From: an uncultured Muribaculaceae bacterium | GTDB taxonomy: Bacteria; Bacteroidota; Bacteroidia; Bacteroidales; Muribaculaceae | NCBI GenBank assembly: GCA_910588035.1 | Contig: CAJUPY010000001.1 | Span: forward strand, 1 to 64,000 | Length of the DNA stretch: 64,000 bases | Reading direction: 5' to 3' | Part shown: in pieces, positions 31,890 to 41,256 of the stretch | Numbering within the stretch: position 1 is the stretch's first letter | Layout: every line of letters starts with the position of its first letter | Position numbers and translations under genes: made by a program | The notes under the pieces: model-generated | The model's database searches: none | Seen by the model: the letters and a program-made list of their open reading frames with translations, nothing else | What the model was told of the DNA's origin: nothing

Positions 31890-34476
31890 CGTCGGTCAAA
31901 TCAGTTGGCAGATCGTCGTTTGACGGAAGTCCGTTTTCAGGCGACGGAATGTGGACAATTGATGTTGCAATTCTATTGTTTTCCTTGTCAAAGTCAACCT
32001 TTATGGTGTCTCCGGGCAACAATTTTGAATTGATGATCATCTCGGCCAGTTCATCTTCAAGATATTTCTGGATCGCACGTTTCAACGGGCGTGCCCCATA
32101 TTGGGCATCATATCCTTTTTCGGCAATGAACGTTTTTGCTTCGTCGCAGAGCTCAAGTTCGTATCCAAGTGATTTGATACGACGTCTGAAACCACTGAGT
32201 TCGATGTCGATAATCTTGAAGATCGCTTCTTTGTCGAGACTCTCGAACATGACGATGTCGTCGATGCGGTTTAGAAATTCAGGAGCGAAAGCTTTGTTAA
32301 GGGCTTTCTGCAATACGCCATGGCTGAATTCCTTGTCAGCTTTGGACGGTGTTGAGAAACCGACTCCCGAACCGAAATCTTTCAACTGACGGGTTCCGAT
32401 ATTTGATGTCATGATGATCAAGGTGTTCTTGAAATCGATGCGACGTCCGAGGCTGTCTGTGAGTCGACCCTCATCCATAACCTGCAGCAACAGGTTGAAG
32501 ACATCTGGGTGTGCTTTCTCGATCTCGTCGAGCAGCACGACAGAGTAGGGGCGGCGTCTGACTTTTTCTGTCAGTTGTCCACCTTCCTCGTAACCGACAT
32601 ATCCCGGAGGCGCACCGACAAGACGGCTTACGGTAAATTTCTCCATATATTCGCTCATGTCGATTCTGATCAGAGTGTCAGCTGAATCAAACAGATATTC
32701 TGCCAGTTTCTTTGCAAGATGAGTCTTGCCGACACCTGTCGGGCCGAGGAACATGAATGTGCCGATAGGTTTGTTTGGATCTTTCAAACCGACTCTGTTA
32801 CGTTGTATCGCTTTTACAATCTTCTCAATCGCCTGATCCTGACCGATTATCTGTGATTTCAACACGGGAATCATTTCACGGAGCCTGGCACCTTCCGCCT
32901 GGGCTATGCGCTGCACCGGCACTCCGGTCATCATCGCGACAACCTCAGCGACCTTGTCTTCGTCGACCGTCACTCTGAGTGTTGAGAGCTGCTGTTCCCA
33001 TTTGAGTTTCTCGTCAGCCAGTTTTTCTTTCAACTTCTGCTCCCTGTCACGGAATGAGGCAGCACTTTCAAAATTTTGATCTTGTGCGGCTTTAAGTTTT
33101 GATGCTGCCGCCTCTTTAACTTCATTTTCAAGCTTTTCGATTTCTTCAGGAACCGATATGTTGGTTATGTGGACTCGAGATCCCGCTTCGTCAAGCGCAT
33201 CAATCGCCTTGTCGGGAAAATTACGGTCGCTGAGATAACGCTCTGTCAGTTTCACACATGCCTCGAGAGCCTCTCCTGTGTATGTGACGTTGTGGTGATC
33301 TTCATACTTGTCTTTTATGTTGTTCAAGATCTGCAGCGTCTCATCGGCAGTCGTGGGCTCGACCATCACTTTCTGGAAGCGGCGTTCGAGGGCACCGTCT
33401 TTCTCGATGTTCTTGCGATATTCATCGAGCGTGGTAGCCCCGATGCATTGAACTTCACCACGGGCAAGAGCAGGTTTGAGCAAGTTGGCGGCATCCATTG
33501 ATCCGGCGGCATTTCCGGCTCCGACAATAGTGTGGAGTTCGTCGATGAAAAGAATGATATTGTGGTTTTTCGAGAGTTCTGTCAATATGCCTTTGATTCG
33601 CTCCTCAAACTGTCCTCTGTACTTTGTGCCGGCGACAATCGATGCCATGTCAAGAGAGACTACACGTTTGTCAAAGAGCACACGCGACACCTTGCGCTGA
33701 ACGATTCTCAGTGCAAGGCCTTCGACTATCGCCGATTTACCGACACCTGGTTCGCCGATCAACACCGGGTTGTTTTTCTTGCGCCGGCTAAGAATCTGTG
33801 CAAGACGTTCTATCTCGACATCTCGTCCGACAACCGGATCGAGTCTGCCTTCCTCGGCGGCCTTTGTCATGTCGTTGCCAAATTTGTCGAGCAACGGGGT
33901 GTCGTTGGTAGACGCATTCCCTTTTCTTATGTTGTCAGCTCTTTCGTTGCGTTGGGCCTGACGGGGTTCCTCGTCCTCCTCTTCCTCTTCAATCTCCTCG
34001 CTCTCCTCGTTATCATCGTAGCTCGAGACCGGCTCATCTAAAACTGTGGAGATCACGCGATAAAGTTCATCGTAAGTTAATCCGGCTTCTCTGAACGGTT
34101 TCATGAATTCCATGCTCTGTACCTCAGAATTGTGGAATATAGCCAGAAGCAGATGCTCGACGTCAACAACGTTTTTCTTCAGCATACGGGCTTCAAGGAC
34201 GCTCAGTTTGATTATGCGGTTCGCAAGATCGCTGACAGTGATCTCTCCTTCGGTGCGCTCTTTGTTGACAAGGCTTTCAGACAGGTGGGTGCGCAGGTCA
34301 TAAAGAGAAATGCCGTCGGTGACTTTCTCCATTATCTGTGCCCCTTTCCCATGTGTGTCTGTCATAATGGCGAGCAGCAGATGTGCCGGCGTGATGACAT
34401 TGTTGTAAAGCCTCATTGCCTCACGTCTGCTTCGGTCAAGAACGAGTTTAAGTTCTTTTGAATAGTTCGTATCCAT
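31870..34476 (-). CDS. clpC: AAA+ protease regulatory ATPase ClpC
   Basis: An 868-residue Hsp100 unfoldase. Two Clp-N repeats span residues 1-145. A charged linker DDNEESEEIEEEEEDEE follows. The first AAA+ module has GEPGVGKSAIVEG. A UVR-like middle segment with FESAASFRDREQKLKEKL identifies it as ClpC rather than ClpA or ClpB. The second AAA+ module has GPTGVGKTHLAKKLAEYLF. It delivers substrates to ClpP, which is not in this window. It starts a transcript that runs into the LtaS-like gene through a 20-base overlap. Confidence 0.95.
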   Translation of the reverse strand: MDTNYSKELKLVLDRSRREAMRLYNNVITPAHLLLAIMTDTHGKGAQIMEKVTDGISLYDLRTHLSESLVNKERTEGEITVSDLANRIIKLSVLEARMLKKNVVDVEHLLLAIFHNSEVQSMEFMKPFREAGLTYDELYRVISTVLDEPVSSYDDNEESEEIEEEEEDEEPRQAQRNERADNIRKGNASTNDTPLLDKFGNDMTKAAEEGRLDPVVGRDVEIERLAQILSRRKKNNPVLIGEPGVGKSAIVEGLALRIVQRKVSRVLFDKRVVSLDMASIVAGTKYRGQFEERIKGILTELSKNHNIILFIDELHTIVGAGNAAGSMDAANLLKPALARGEVQCIGATTLDEYRKNIEKDGALERRFQKVMVEPTTADETLQILNNIKDKYEDHHNVTYTGEALEACVKLTERYLSDRNFPDKAIDALDEAGSRVHITNISVPEEIEKLENEVKEAAASKLKAAQDQNFESAASFRDREQKLKEKLADEKLKWEQQLSTLRVTVDEDKVAEVVAMMTGVPVQRIAQAEGARLREMIPVLKSQIIGQDQAIEKIVKAIQRNRVGLKDPNKPIGTFMFLGPTGVGKTHLAKKLAEYLFDSADTLIRIDMSEYMEKFTVSRLVGAPPGYVGYEEGGQLTEKVRRRPYSVVLLDEIEKAHPDVFNLLLQVMDEGRLTDSLGRRIDFKNTLIIMTSNIGTRQLKDFGSGVGFSTPSKADKEFSHGVLQKALNKAFAPEFLNRIDDIVMFESLDKEAIFKIIDIELSGFRRRIKSLGYELELCDEAKTFIAEKGYDAQYGARPLKRAIQKYLEDELAEMIINSKLLPGDTIKVDFDKENNRIATSIVHIPSPENGLPSNDDLPTDLTDDVKTTD

Positions 34477-34613
34477 ATATAATGATGAAATTATTTATTC
34501 GGTTACTATGCTTGCTTTAATGCAATTTGCGTGCCAAAAAACTTTTTTCGGCATTAATTTTTTTTAAAAGTAAAAGCATGCTTCAAAATTACAATTAATT
34601 CTGAAATTATTCG

Positions 34614-34621
34614 TATCTTTG
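34614..34621 (+). promoter_or_regulatory. Bacteroidota -7 element for gyrA
   Basis: TATCTTTG is an exact TAnnTTTG match. It predicts a leader of about 85-90 bases before the ATG at 34712. No convincing -33 element is seen. Confidence 0.6.
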
Positions 34622-34711
34622 CATGAATAATTAACAATAGTGAACGCCCTGAAAGTTCACTTTCACTTAGGGCTACACTTTAATGGATTAATTAACACGT
34701 CATTATCAAAC

Positions 34712-37288
34712 ATGATAGAAGAAGACCGCATTTTAAAGATAAATATTGAGAACGAAATGAAATCGGCATACATCGACTATTCGATGTCGGTTATCGTTTC
34801 AAGAGCCCTTCCCGATGTGAGAGACGGACTCAAGCCTGTGCACCGCAGGGTTCTCTATGGTATGAATGTCACCGGAAACACCTCTGACAAGCCACACAGA
34901 AAGTCAGCGAACTGTGTCGGAGAGGTCATGGCGAAATATCACCCCCACGGTGACTCGTCTATTTATTTCACCCTCGTCCGTCTCGCTCAGGATTGGTCAT
35001 TGAGAAACACGCTGATTGACGGACACGGAAACTTCGGCTCTATCGACGGTGACAGCCCGGCTGCAATGCGTTACACTGAAGCAAGGTTGTCTAAAATCGG
35101 CGAAGAGATGTTGCGCGATATTGACAGTGAGACCGTTGACTTTCAGCCTAACTACGACAACTCGAGAACGGAACCGACAGTGCTTCCGACCCGCTTCCCG
35201 AACCTTCTTGTCAACGGAGCGTCGGGCATCGCCGTAGGTATGGCGACAAACATGCCCACTCATAATCTTACCGAATCGATCAACGCATGTGTCGCGTTGA
35301 TTGACAATCCCGACATGACGATTCCGGAATTGATGAAAATCATTCCGGCCCCTGATTTTCCCACCGGAGGTACGATCTATGGGTATCAAGGTGTGAAAGA
35401 CGCATATGAGACCGGTCGCGGCCGAATCGTGATCAGGGCTAAAGCGGAGATTGAACAGGAAAAAGACCATGAGCTAATCGTCGTGCATGAGATTCCCTAT
35501 GGCGTGAACAAAGCGGAGCTGATCAAGTACATAGCGACTCTGGTCAACGAGAAGAAGCTTGACGGAATCGCCGATCTGAACGACGAGAGCGACTACAAGG
35601 GAATGCGCATTGTCATAAAGCTGAAAACCGATGCAAATGCCAATGTGGTTCTCAATAAGCTCTATAAAATGACTCAGATGCAGGCGTCGTTCAGCGTCAA
35701 CAATGTGGCATTGGTCAACGGCCGTCCTTGCACCCTGAATTTGAAAGACCTTCTCGAGGCATTCATCGATCACAGGCATGATGTAGTCATCAGACGGACG
35801 CAGTTTGAATTGAGAAAGGCTCAGGAACGCGCCCACATTCTCGAGGGGCTGATCATCGCATCGCAAAACATCGATGAAGTCATCAAAATAATTCGCCACA
35901 GTGAGTCGACCGAGGTCGCCCGCGAGACACTTACCGCCCGATTTGGTCTGACTGACGCTCAAACGGCGGCAATCGTAGAGATGAGGCTCAAGCAGTTGAC
36001 CGGTCTTGAACAGGAAAAACTGCGTCAGTCCTACGAAGAATTGCAGCAACTCATAGCTCACCTTGAGGAAATTCTGAACAACGACCACGTCTGCCGCGAA
36101 TTGATAAAGAGCGAACTGATTGAGGTCAGAGATAAATATGGTGATGACCGAAAGACCGACATTGACTATGCCGCCGGTGATTTCAACGCGATAGATTTTT
36201 ATGCCGATGATGAGATGATCATCACAATTTCTCATCTGGGATATATCAAGCGTACGGCTTTGGCAGAATTCCGTGCTCAAAACCGTGGTGGCGTCGGTTC
36301 GCGCGGAAGCAACACCCGTGAGGAAGATTTCATCGAATACATATATCCTGCCTCGATGCACAACGACCTGTTGTTCTTCACCCTGAAGGGGCTTGTCTAT
36401 AAGATGAAAGTATATGAACTTCCTGAAGGCGGCAAAAACACCAAGGGACGTGCAATTCAGAACCTTCTCAACATCGAACAGGGCGATACGGTAAATGCCG
36501 TGATCAGATGCAAACAGCTCGACGACGAGGAGTTCACTTCTTCACACAACCTCATTTTCGCCACCCGCAACGGAATCATCAAGAAGACATCGCTCGCAGA
36601 GTATGCCCGCATCAATGTCAAAGGCAAGAAAGCGATCATCATTCGTGATGGTGATCAGGTGATCGGCGTGGATCTCACCGATGGAAACTCAGAGATTCTA
36701 TTGGCGAACCGCAACGGCCGTGCGATCAGATTCCATGAATCAGCTGTACGTCAAATGGGTCGTGTCTCGACCGGTGTCAGAGGCATGAGGCTTGACGATG
36801 ACAACGACGCGATTGTCGGACTTGTCTGCATGAATGAAGACACTCACAACAATGTGATGGTAATTTCTGAGAAGGGCTACGGAAAACGTTCGCTGCTTGA
36901 AGATTACAGAATCACAAACCGCGGTGGCAAAGGTGTCAAGACAATGAATGTCACTGAAAAGACCGGATCGGTCGTAGCCTTGATGAGTGTTAATGACGAC
37001 AATGACCTTGTCATAATCAACAAGAGCGGAATCACATTGCGCCTGCATGTAGCCGATCTGCGCGTAATGGGTCGTGCGACCCAAGGTGTCAGACTGATAA
37101 ATCTTGAGAAACGCAACGATGAAATTGCTTCTGTATGTTGTGTGACGGCCGATAATGAGGCTGAAGCCGAGGTGATCGAAGCACAGCAAGATGAACTTCC
37201 TATGCTTGAAGTCGATGATGAAACTGATCTTGACGATGAAATTGTCGATGATGAAGGCGAGGAGAATCTGTCTGAAGAAAATGAATAA
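34712..37288 (+). CDS. gyrA: DNA gyrase subunit A
   Basis: GyrA cuts and rejoins DNA during supercoiling. The sequence (858 residues from ATG 34712) starts MIEEDRILKINIENEMKSAY and contains SRALPDVRDGLKPVHRRVLY, HPHGDSSIYFTLV and the catalytic-tyrosine region AAMRYTEARLSKI. A GyrA-box-like QNRGGVG lies near residue 525, which favours gyrase over ParC. The quinolone region has Ser82 but Phe86 where an acidic residue is common. The C-terminus ends in an acidic tail rich in Asp/Glu. An earlier in-frame ATG at 34640 gives an unnatural N-terminal extension and is rejected. The TPR gene follows 44 bases later with no terminator between. Confidence 0.96.
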   Translation: MIEEDRILKINIENEMKSAYIDYSMSVIVSRALPDVRDGLKPVHRRVLYGMNVTGNTSDKPHRKSANCVGEVMAKYHPHGDSSIYFTLVRLAQDWSLRNTLIDGHGNFGSIDGDSPAAMRYTEARLSKIGEEMLRDIDSETVDFQPNYDNSRTEPTVLPTRFPNLLVNGASGIAVGMATNMPTHNLTESINACVALIDNPDMTIPELMKIIPAPDFPTGGTIYGYQGVKDAYETGRGRIVIRAKAEIEQEKDHELIVVHEIPYGVNKAELIKYIATLVNEKKLDGIADLNDESDYKGMRIVIKLKTDANANVVLNKLYKMTQMQASFSVNNVALVNGRPCTLNLKDLLEAFIDHRHDVVIRRTQFELRKAQERAHILEGLIIASQNIDEVIKIIRHSESTEVARETLTARFGLTDAQTAAIVEMRLKQLTGLEQEKLRQSYEELQQLIAHLEEILNNDHVCRELIKSELIEVRDKYGDDRKTDIDYAAGDFNAIDFYADDEMIITISHLGYIKRTALAEFRAQNRGGVGSRGSNTREEDFIEYIYPASMHNDLLFFTLKGLVYKMKVYELPEGGKNTKGRAIQNLLNIEQGDTVNAVIRCKQLDDEEFTSSHNLIFATRNGIIKKTSLAEYARINVKGKKAIIIRDGDQVIGVDLTDGNSEILLANRNGRAIRFHESAVRQMGRVSTGVRGMRLDDDNDAIVGLVCMNEDTHNNVMVISEKGYGKRSLLEDYRITNRGGKGVKTMNVTEKTGSVVALMSVNDDNDLVIINKSGITLRLHVADLRVMGRATQGVRLINLEKRNDEIASVCCVTADNEAEAEVIEAQQDELPMLEVDDETDLDDEIVDDEGEENLSEENE

Positions 37289-37332
37289 CAAACTTTAATC
37301 TATTTCAATAATCAACGCTAAACTATCAAATC

Positions 37333-38547
37333 ATGAAAAAATTAGCATTTATCGGCGTTTGCCTTTTGGCAGGTTTCGCTGCCACAGCACAGGAAGCTGT
37401 AGTGAAAGAAGCCGAACGTGATCTCAAGGCCGGAAAATATCTTGATGCCATCAACAAGGTTCAACCGGCACTCACCAATCCTGAAACAGCCAAATCGGCG
37501 CAACCCTGGTACATCGCGGGTAAAGCCGGATTTGACTACTATAAAGATGAATATTTGAAAAAGACAATCGGCAAAGAAGCTGACGGAAAGAAAATGGGTC
37601 ACGCCCTCATCGACGGATATCATTATCTTATAACAGCTCTTCCTCTCGACACTGTCATCAACGAGAAAGGAAAAGCAAAGACAAAATATTCGAAAGACAT
37701 CATCAAACTTCTCCAGACACAGTACTCTGACTTCAACAATGCAGCAGTATTCATGTGGGACGAGAAAGATTTCAAGGGTGCTTACGATGCATGGGACATC
37801 GTGATCGACATGCCTGTAAATCCGGTGCTCGGAAAAAATGCCCCCGAGGCATTCCCCGATTCCACTATGACTGACATCATGTTCAACCAGGGTCTCGCCG
37901 CATGGCAAATGGATAGCCTGGCTATGTCTCTCGCGGCATTTGAGCGTGCTATCGCCAAAGGCTATGACAAACCCCAGGTATTCGAATATGCCATCAACCA
38001 TGCCGCCCGTCTCGGAAATAATGATAAAGTTTTCGAGCTTGCCGAAATTGCCTACAAACGTTTTGGTAATCAGAACCCGCTTTATCTTCAGCTCATGATC
38101 AACGGAAAAATCGAGAAGAAGGAATATGAAGCTGCAAACAAGATGCTTGACGAGGCAATAGCCGCTAATCCGGGTGACGCACAGCTCTACAACATCAAGG
38201 GCATTCTCTATGAAAGCATGGAAGACACGGCAAAAGCGAAGGCTATGTATGAAAAGGCTGTCGAGACCAACCCCAATCTTGCTCAGGCACAATACAACCT
38301 CGGACGTACTATCTGCAATGAGGCTTATGCTGCAAGCGACAAGGCTCAGGAAGAAAATCTGTCGAACAACGACTTCATGAAACTGCGCACAGAGGTTATC
38401 AACCCGTTGTTCAAGCAAGCTGCTGAGCACCTTGAGATCGCTCTTAAGGTTGATCCGGACAACAGTCAGGACGTTCGCACATATCTTCGCAACATCTACT
38501 ACAATCTCGGAGATGACGAAAACATGAAACGCATCGAGAACTTCTGA
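37333..38547 (+). CDS. Exported tetratricopeptide-repeat protein
   Basis: A 404-residue protein with a clear signal peptide (MKKLAFIGVCLLAGFAATA, cleavage before QEAVV). Helical repeats follow; the best TPR units lie around residues 260-340 (DAQLYNIKGILYESMEDTAK and MYEKAVETNPNLAQAQYNLG). It is predicted to be periplasmic and to act in protein-protein contacts. No enzymatic motif is seen. It lies 44 bases after gyrA and could share its transcript, ending at the strong terminator at 38567-38607. Confidence 0.85.
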   Translation: MKKLAFIGVCLLAGFAATAQEAVVKEAERDLKAGKYLDAINKVQPALTNPETAKSAQPWYIAGKAGFDYYKDEYLKKTIGKEADGKKMGHALIDGYHYLITALPLDTVINEKGKAKTKYSKDIIKLLQTQYSDFNNAAVFMWDEKDFKGAYDAWDIVIDMPVNPVLGKNAPEAFPDSTMTDIMFNQGLAAWQMDSLAMSLAAFERAIAKGYDKPQVFEYAINHAARLGNNDKVFELAEIAYKRFGNQNPLYLQLMINGKIEKKEYEAANKMLDEAIAANPGDAQLYNIKGILYESMEDTAKAKAMYEKAVETNPNLAQAQYNLGRTICNEAYAASDKAQEENLSNNDFMKLRTEVINPLFKQAAEHLEIALKVDPDNSQDVRTYLRNIYYNLGDDENMKRIENF

Positions 38548-38566
38548 TCACGGAATCAAAGACATT

Positions 38567-38607
38567 AAAAAAGGAAAGAGGGGCATCGGCCCCTCTTTCC
38601 TTTTTTT
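38567..38607 (+). terminator. Intrinsic terminator after the TPR gene
   Basis: AAAGGAAAGAGGGGC pairs with GCCCCTCTTTCCTTT around a short loop, followed by a run of T (38601-38607). Confidence 0.93.
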
Positions 38608-38649
38608 GGTAAACAACAGACCGTGGTGTTACGTTTCATCTCTGACGAC

Positions 38650-38680
38650 TTGCACGAACCGTGGCAATTAGTTATCTTTG
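38650..38680 (+). promoter_or_regulatory. Promoter of the trkH-trkA operon
   Basis: TTG at 38650-38652 and TATCTTTG at 38673-38680 are separated by 20 bases, a full match to the Bacteroidota promoter. The trkH ATG is 22 bases downstream. Confidence 0.72.
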
Positions 38681-38702
38681 TGACAGTCTGAAATAGAGAT
38701 AC

Positions 38703-40559
38703 ATGGGCGAGATATTACGTAAAATAGGCAAATCGTTCAGACGGACACGTTACAGCATGGGCCGTCTGGTCAGACATTTAAGTGCAGCCATACGAATTGT
38801 GACCTCGATTCTGTCGGTGGCTACTGTTGCCGCTTCAATCATGTGTATTGTCGCGATGCTTATTTATATCGGGTTTGACAACTCAGTGTCACAATCAATG
38901 CTGATTAACCGGTTGCTGCGCGCGTCTCAGATTGTGTTTGTGGTGAATGTTTCATTTAATCTGGTTTTCAACTTCCGTCGCACCCTCAAAGATTCGAAAA
39001 TCATCAAATGGATCTCTGATTCACTGATATTGCTCTCGCTTCTTCCTCTTGCCTATCCAAGACCGATTCATCCTTGGATACCTGTGCTCGAAGAAATTCT
39101 CTACAGTAACAAATTTCTGTTTCCGGTTCTTGCTCTGTACGCGCTTCTGACAATATCTTTCGGCATAGTGAGACTGTTGGGTAAAAGAACCAATCCTTCG
39201 TTGATTTTATCGTGCAGTTTTCTGTTCCTGATTGTTGCCGGTTCATTTTTGCTCATGATGCCTCGATGCACCTATTACGGCATCAGTTATGTCGATTCTC
39301 TCTTCGTCTCAACGAGTGCGGTATGTATAACCGGTTTGACCGGAGTGGATCTGTCGACAACATTCACCCCGTTCGGCATTCTCATAATCGGGCTCCTGGC
39401 CCAGATCGGAGGACTTGGAGTGATGACTTTTACAAGTTTTTTCGCTTTGTTTTTCAGTGGCAGCACATCGATTTACAGTCAGTTGATGGTCAAAGACATG
39501 ATCTACACGAAGTCAATCAACTCATTACTCCCGACGTTGCTCTATATTTTAGGCTTTACTCTGATCATTGAACTTATAGGAGGCCTGGCGATATTCTTTT
39601 GCATCCATGATCAGCTTGGATTGACGGCCGGAGATGAAATTGCGTTTGCAGCGTTCCATTCGATGTCAGCTTTCTGTAATGCCGGATTTTCAAATTATGA
39701 GGGTGGGTTCTCTAATCCGATTCTGCTGTACGGAAACCAGGCAATATATTTAGTCATCACCATTCTTGTGATTGCCGGAGGAATAGGGTTTCCTGTTCTT
39801 GTCAATTTCAAGGATGCACTCAACCGCTATCTGCGGCGTTTCTGGAAGTTCATAAGTGGAAAAGGAAAGAGGAGAGAAAAATTTCATGTCTATGATGTCA
39901 ACACAAAAGTTGCAGTCGTCACGACAATGACTATCGCTCTTGTGAGCAGTGCGCTTTTCTTTGTCTTCGAGTATAACAATACATTGGCGGGAATGACACT
40001 CTACGAAAAATGCGTGCAGTCAGTGTTCAATTCTTTCGTTCCTCGTAGCTCAGGCTTTTCATCAGTCAATCCGTGTTCGTTTCTGAACATAACTGTTTTG
40101 ATGATGATGTTTCTGATGTGGATCGGAGGAGCTTCGCAGTCAATGGCCGGCGGTATAAAGGTCAATGCTTTCGCGACAATGCTGATAAGTCTTAAAACAA
40201 TTGTAACGGGAGGAAAATATTCGACAGTTTATGGCCGGATGATATCTCATGGTTCGATTCAGCGTGCCTATGCTGTAATTGCCATATCTGTCATGGTCTA
40301 TGTGGTATATTCCATGATACTTGTCGCCATGGAGCCCGCACTACCGGTGAAAGGACTCCTTTTTGAATCGGCATCGGCTCTGTTCACTGTTGGTTCATCG
40401 CTTGGAATCACCCCGCTTTTATCCTCATCATCTAAAGTCTTGCTATGCACGGCTATGTTTTTAGGTAGAGTCGGAATTTTATCATTATTGATCGGCTTCT
40501 TTGCCCGAACATCAATGCATCAAGTGAAATTTCCTGAAGAAAATATAATCATAAACTGA
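38703..40559 (+). CDS. trkH: TrkH/KtrB-family potassium uptake channel subunit
   Basis: A 618-residue polytopic membrane protein with an extra N-terminal hydrophobic portion (residues 30-165) before the four pore units. Pore-loop segments are visible: STSAVCITGLTGVD, HSMSAFCNAGFSNYEG, VPRSSGFSSVN and FTVGSSLGITP, each with the selectivity Gly, and further conserved segments are GGLGVMTF, AGGIGFPVLVNF and GGASQSMAGGIKVN. It takes up K+ with the TrkA gating partner encoded 7 bases downstream. The added N-terminal helices are seen in Bacteroidota homologues of the NtpJ/KtrB type. Confidence 0.93.
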   Translation: MGEILRKIGKSFRRTRYSMGRLVRHLSAAIRIVTSILSVATVAASIMCIVAMLIYIGFDNSVSQSMLINRLLRASQIVFVVNVSFNLVFNFRRTLKDSKIIKWISDSLILLSLLPLAYPRPIHPWIPVLEEILYSNKFLFPVLALYALLTISFGIVRLLGKRTNPSLILSCSFLFLIVAGSFLLMMPRCTYYGISYVDSLFVSTSAVCITGLTGVDLSTTFTPFGILIIGLLAQIGGLGVMTFTSFFALFFSGSTSIYSQLMVKDMIYTKSINSLLPTLLYILGFTLIIELIGGLAIFFCIHDQLGLTAGDEIAFAAFHSMSAFCNAGFSNYEGGFSNPILLYGNQAIYLVITILVIAGGIGFPVLVNFKDALNRYLRRFWKFISGKGKRREKFHVYDVNTKVAVVTTMTIALVSSALFFVFEYNNTLAGMTLYEKCVQSVFNSFVPRSSGFSSVNPCSFLNITVLMMMFLMWIGGASQSMAGGIKVNAFATMLISLKTIVTGGKYSTVYGRMISHGSIQRAYAVIAISVMVYVVYSMILVAMEPALPVKGLLFESASALFTVGSSLGITPLLSSSSKVLLCTAMFLGRVGILSLLIGFFARTSMHQVKFPEENIIIN

Positions 40560-40566
40560 TTTTACT

Positions 40567-41256
40567 ATGAGATATCTGATAATTGGACTTGGAATTTATG
40601 GATCTAACCTGGCTACGGACCTGACAGATATGGGCCATGAGGTAATTGGCGCGGATGTTGATTCATCAAGGGTAAACGCTGTCAAAGACTACATCTCGAC
40701 TGCCTATATAATTGATTCGACTGACGAGCAATCGCTCGGCGTGCTCCCCATAAAAGGAGTTGATCTTGTCATAGTGGCAATAGGCGAGAACTTCGGTGCA
40801 AGCGTAAAGACTGTAGCGCTGCTGAAACATTTCGGTGTGGAACATATCTATGCACGGGCGATCGATCCGATTCATGAATCAATTCTTCAGGGTTTCAACA
40901 TAGACCGGATTTTGACGCCTGAACAGCGTGCGGCACGTGATCTGGCCCATGAACTCGAACTCGGCACCAAGGTCGACGCCTTAAGAATAGATGAGACACA
41001 CTACGTGATGAAGTTTAAAATTCCGTCTTACTTCTATGGGTTGAAGTATTCGGGTCTTGAATTTGAGAAAAAATATGGACTCAAACTTGTCTCAGTCGCT
41101 CGCTTGCAGAAAAAGACCAATAAGATTGGCATAGGCCACATGCAGGCAATGGTCTATGACTTCGGAGCCGGCGATGCCGAAGTGTGTGAGGGTGATGTCA
41201 TCACTGTTTTCGGAAGTATGAAGAATTTCAGGGAAATGTATCGTAACATCAATTGA
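40567..41256 (+). CDS. trkA: TrkA/KtrA-family potassium channel regulatory subunit
   Basis: A 229-residue cytosolic RCK protein. The N-terminal Rossmann domain has LIIGLGIYGSNLATDL and ends its second strand with the nucleotide-binding IGADVD. The C-terminal RCK_C domain spans about residues 140-229. It binds nucleotide and gates TrkH. Its last 8 bases overlap the convergent rnfA gene, so no terminator separates the two operons. Confidence 0.93.
   Translation: MRYLIIGLGIYGSNLATDLTDMGHEVIGADVDSSRVNAVKDYISTAYIIDSTDEQSLGVLPIKGVDLVIVAIGENFGASVKTVALLKHFGVEHIYARAIDPIHESILQGFNIDRILTPEQRAARDLAHELELGTKVDALRIDETHYVMKFKIPSYFYGLKYSGLEFEKKYGLKLVSVARLQKKTNKIGIGHMQAMVYDFGAGDAEVCEGDVITVFGSMKNFREMYRNIN

Noticed and set aside
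34640..34711. N-terminal extension of GyrA from an upstream ATG
   Set aside because: The extra 24 residues do not resemble GyrA; the ATG at 34712 gives the normal N-terminus.
35474..36361. 295-codon open frame on the minus strand inside gyrA
   Set aside because: It lies wholly within the conserved gyrA frame on the other strand, and the translation shows no recognisable domain.
37342..38430. 362-codon open frame on the minus strand inside the TPR gene
   Set aside because: The plus-strand frame has a signal peptide, TPR repeats, and flanking terminator; the antisense frame is a Cys/Phe-rich shadow.
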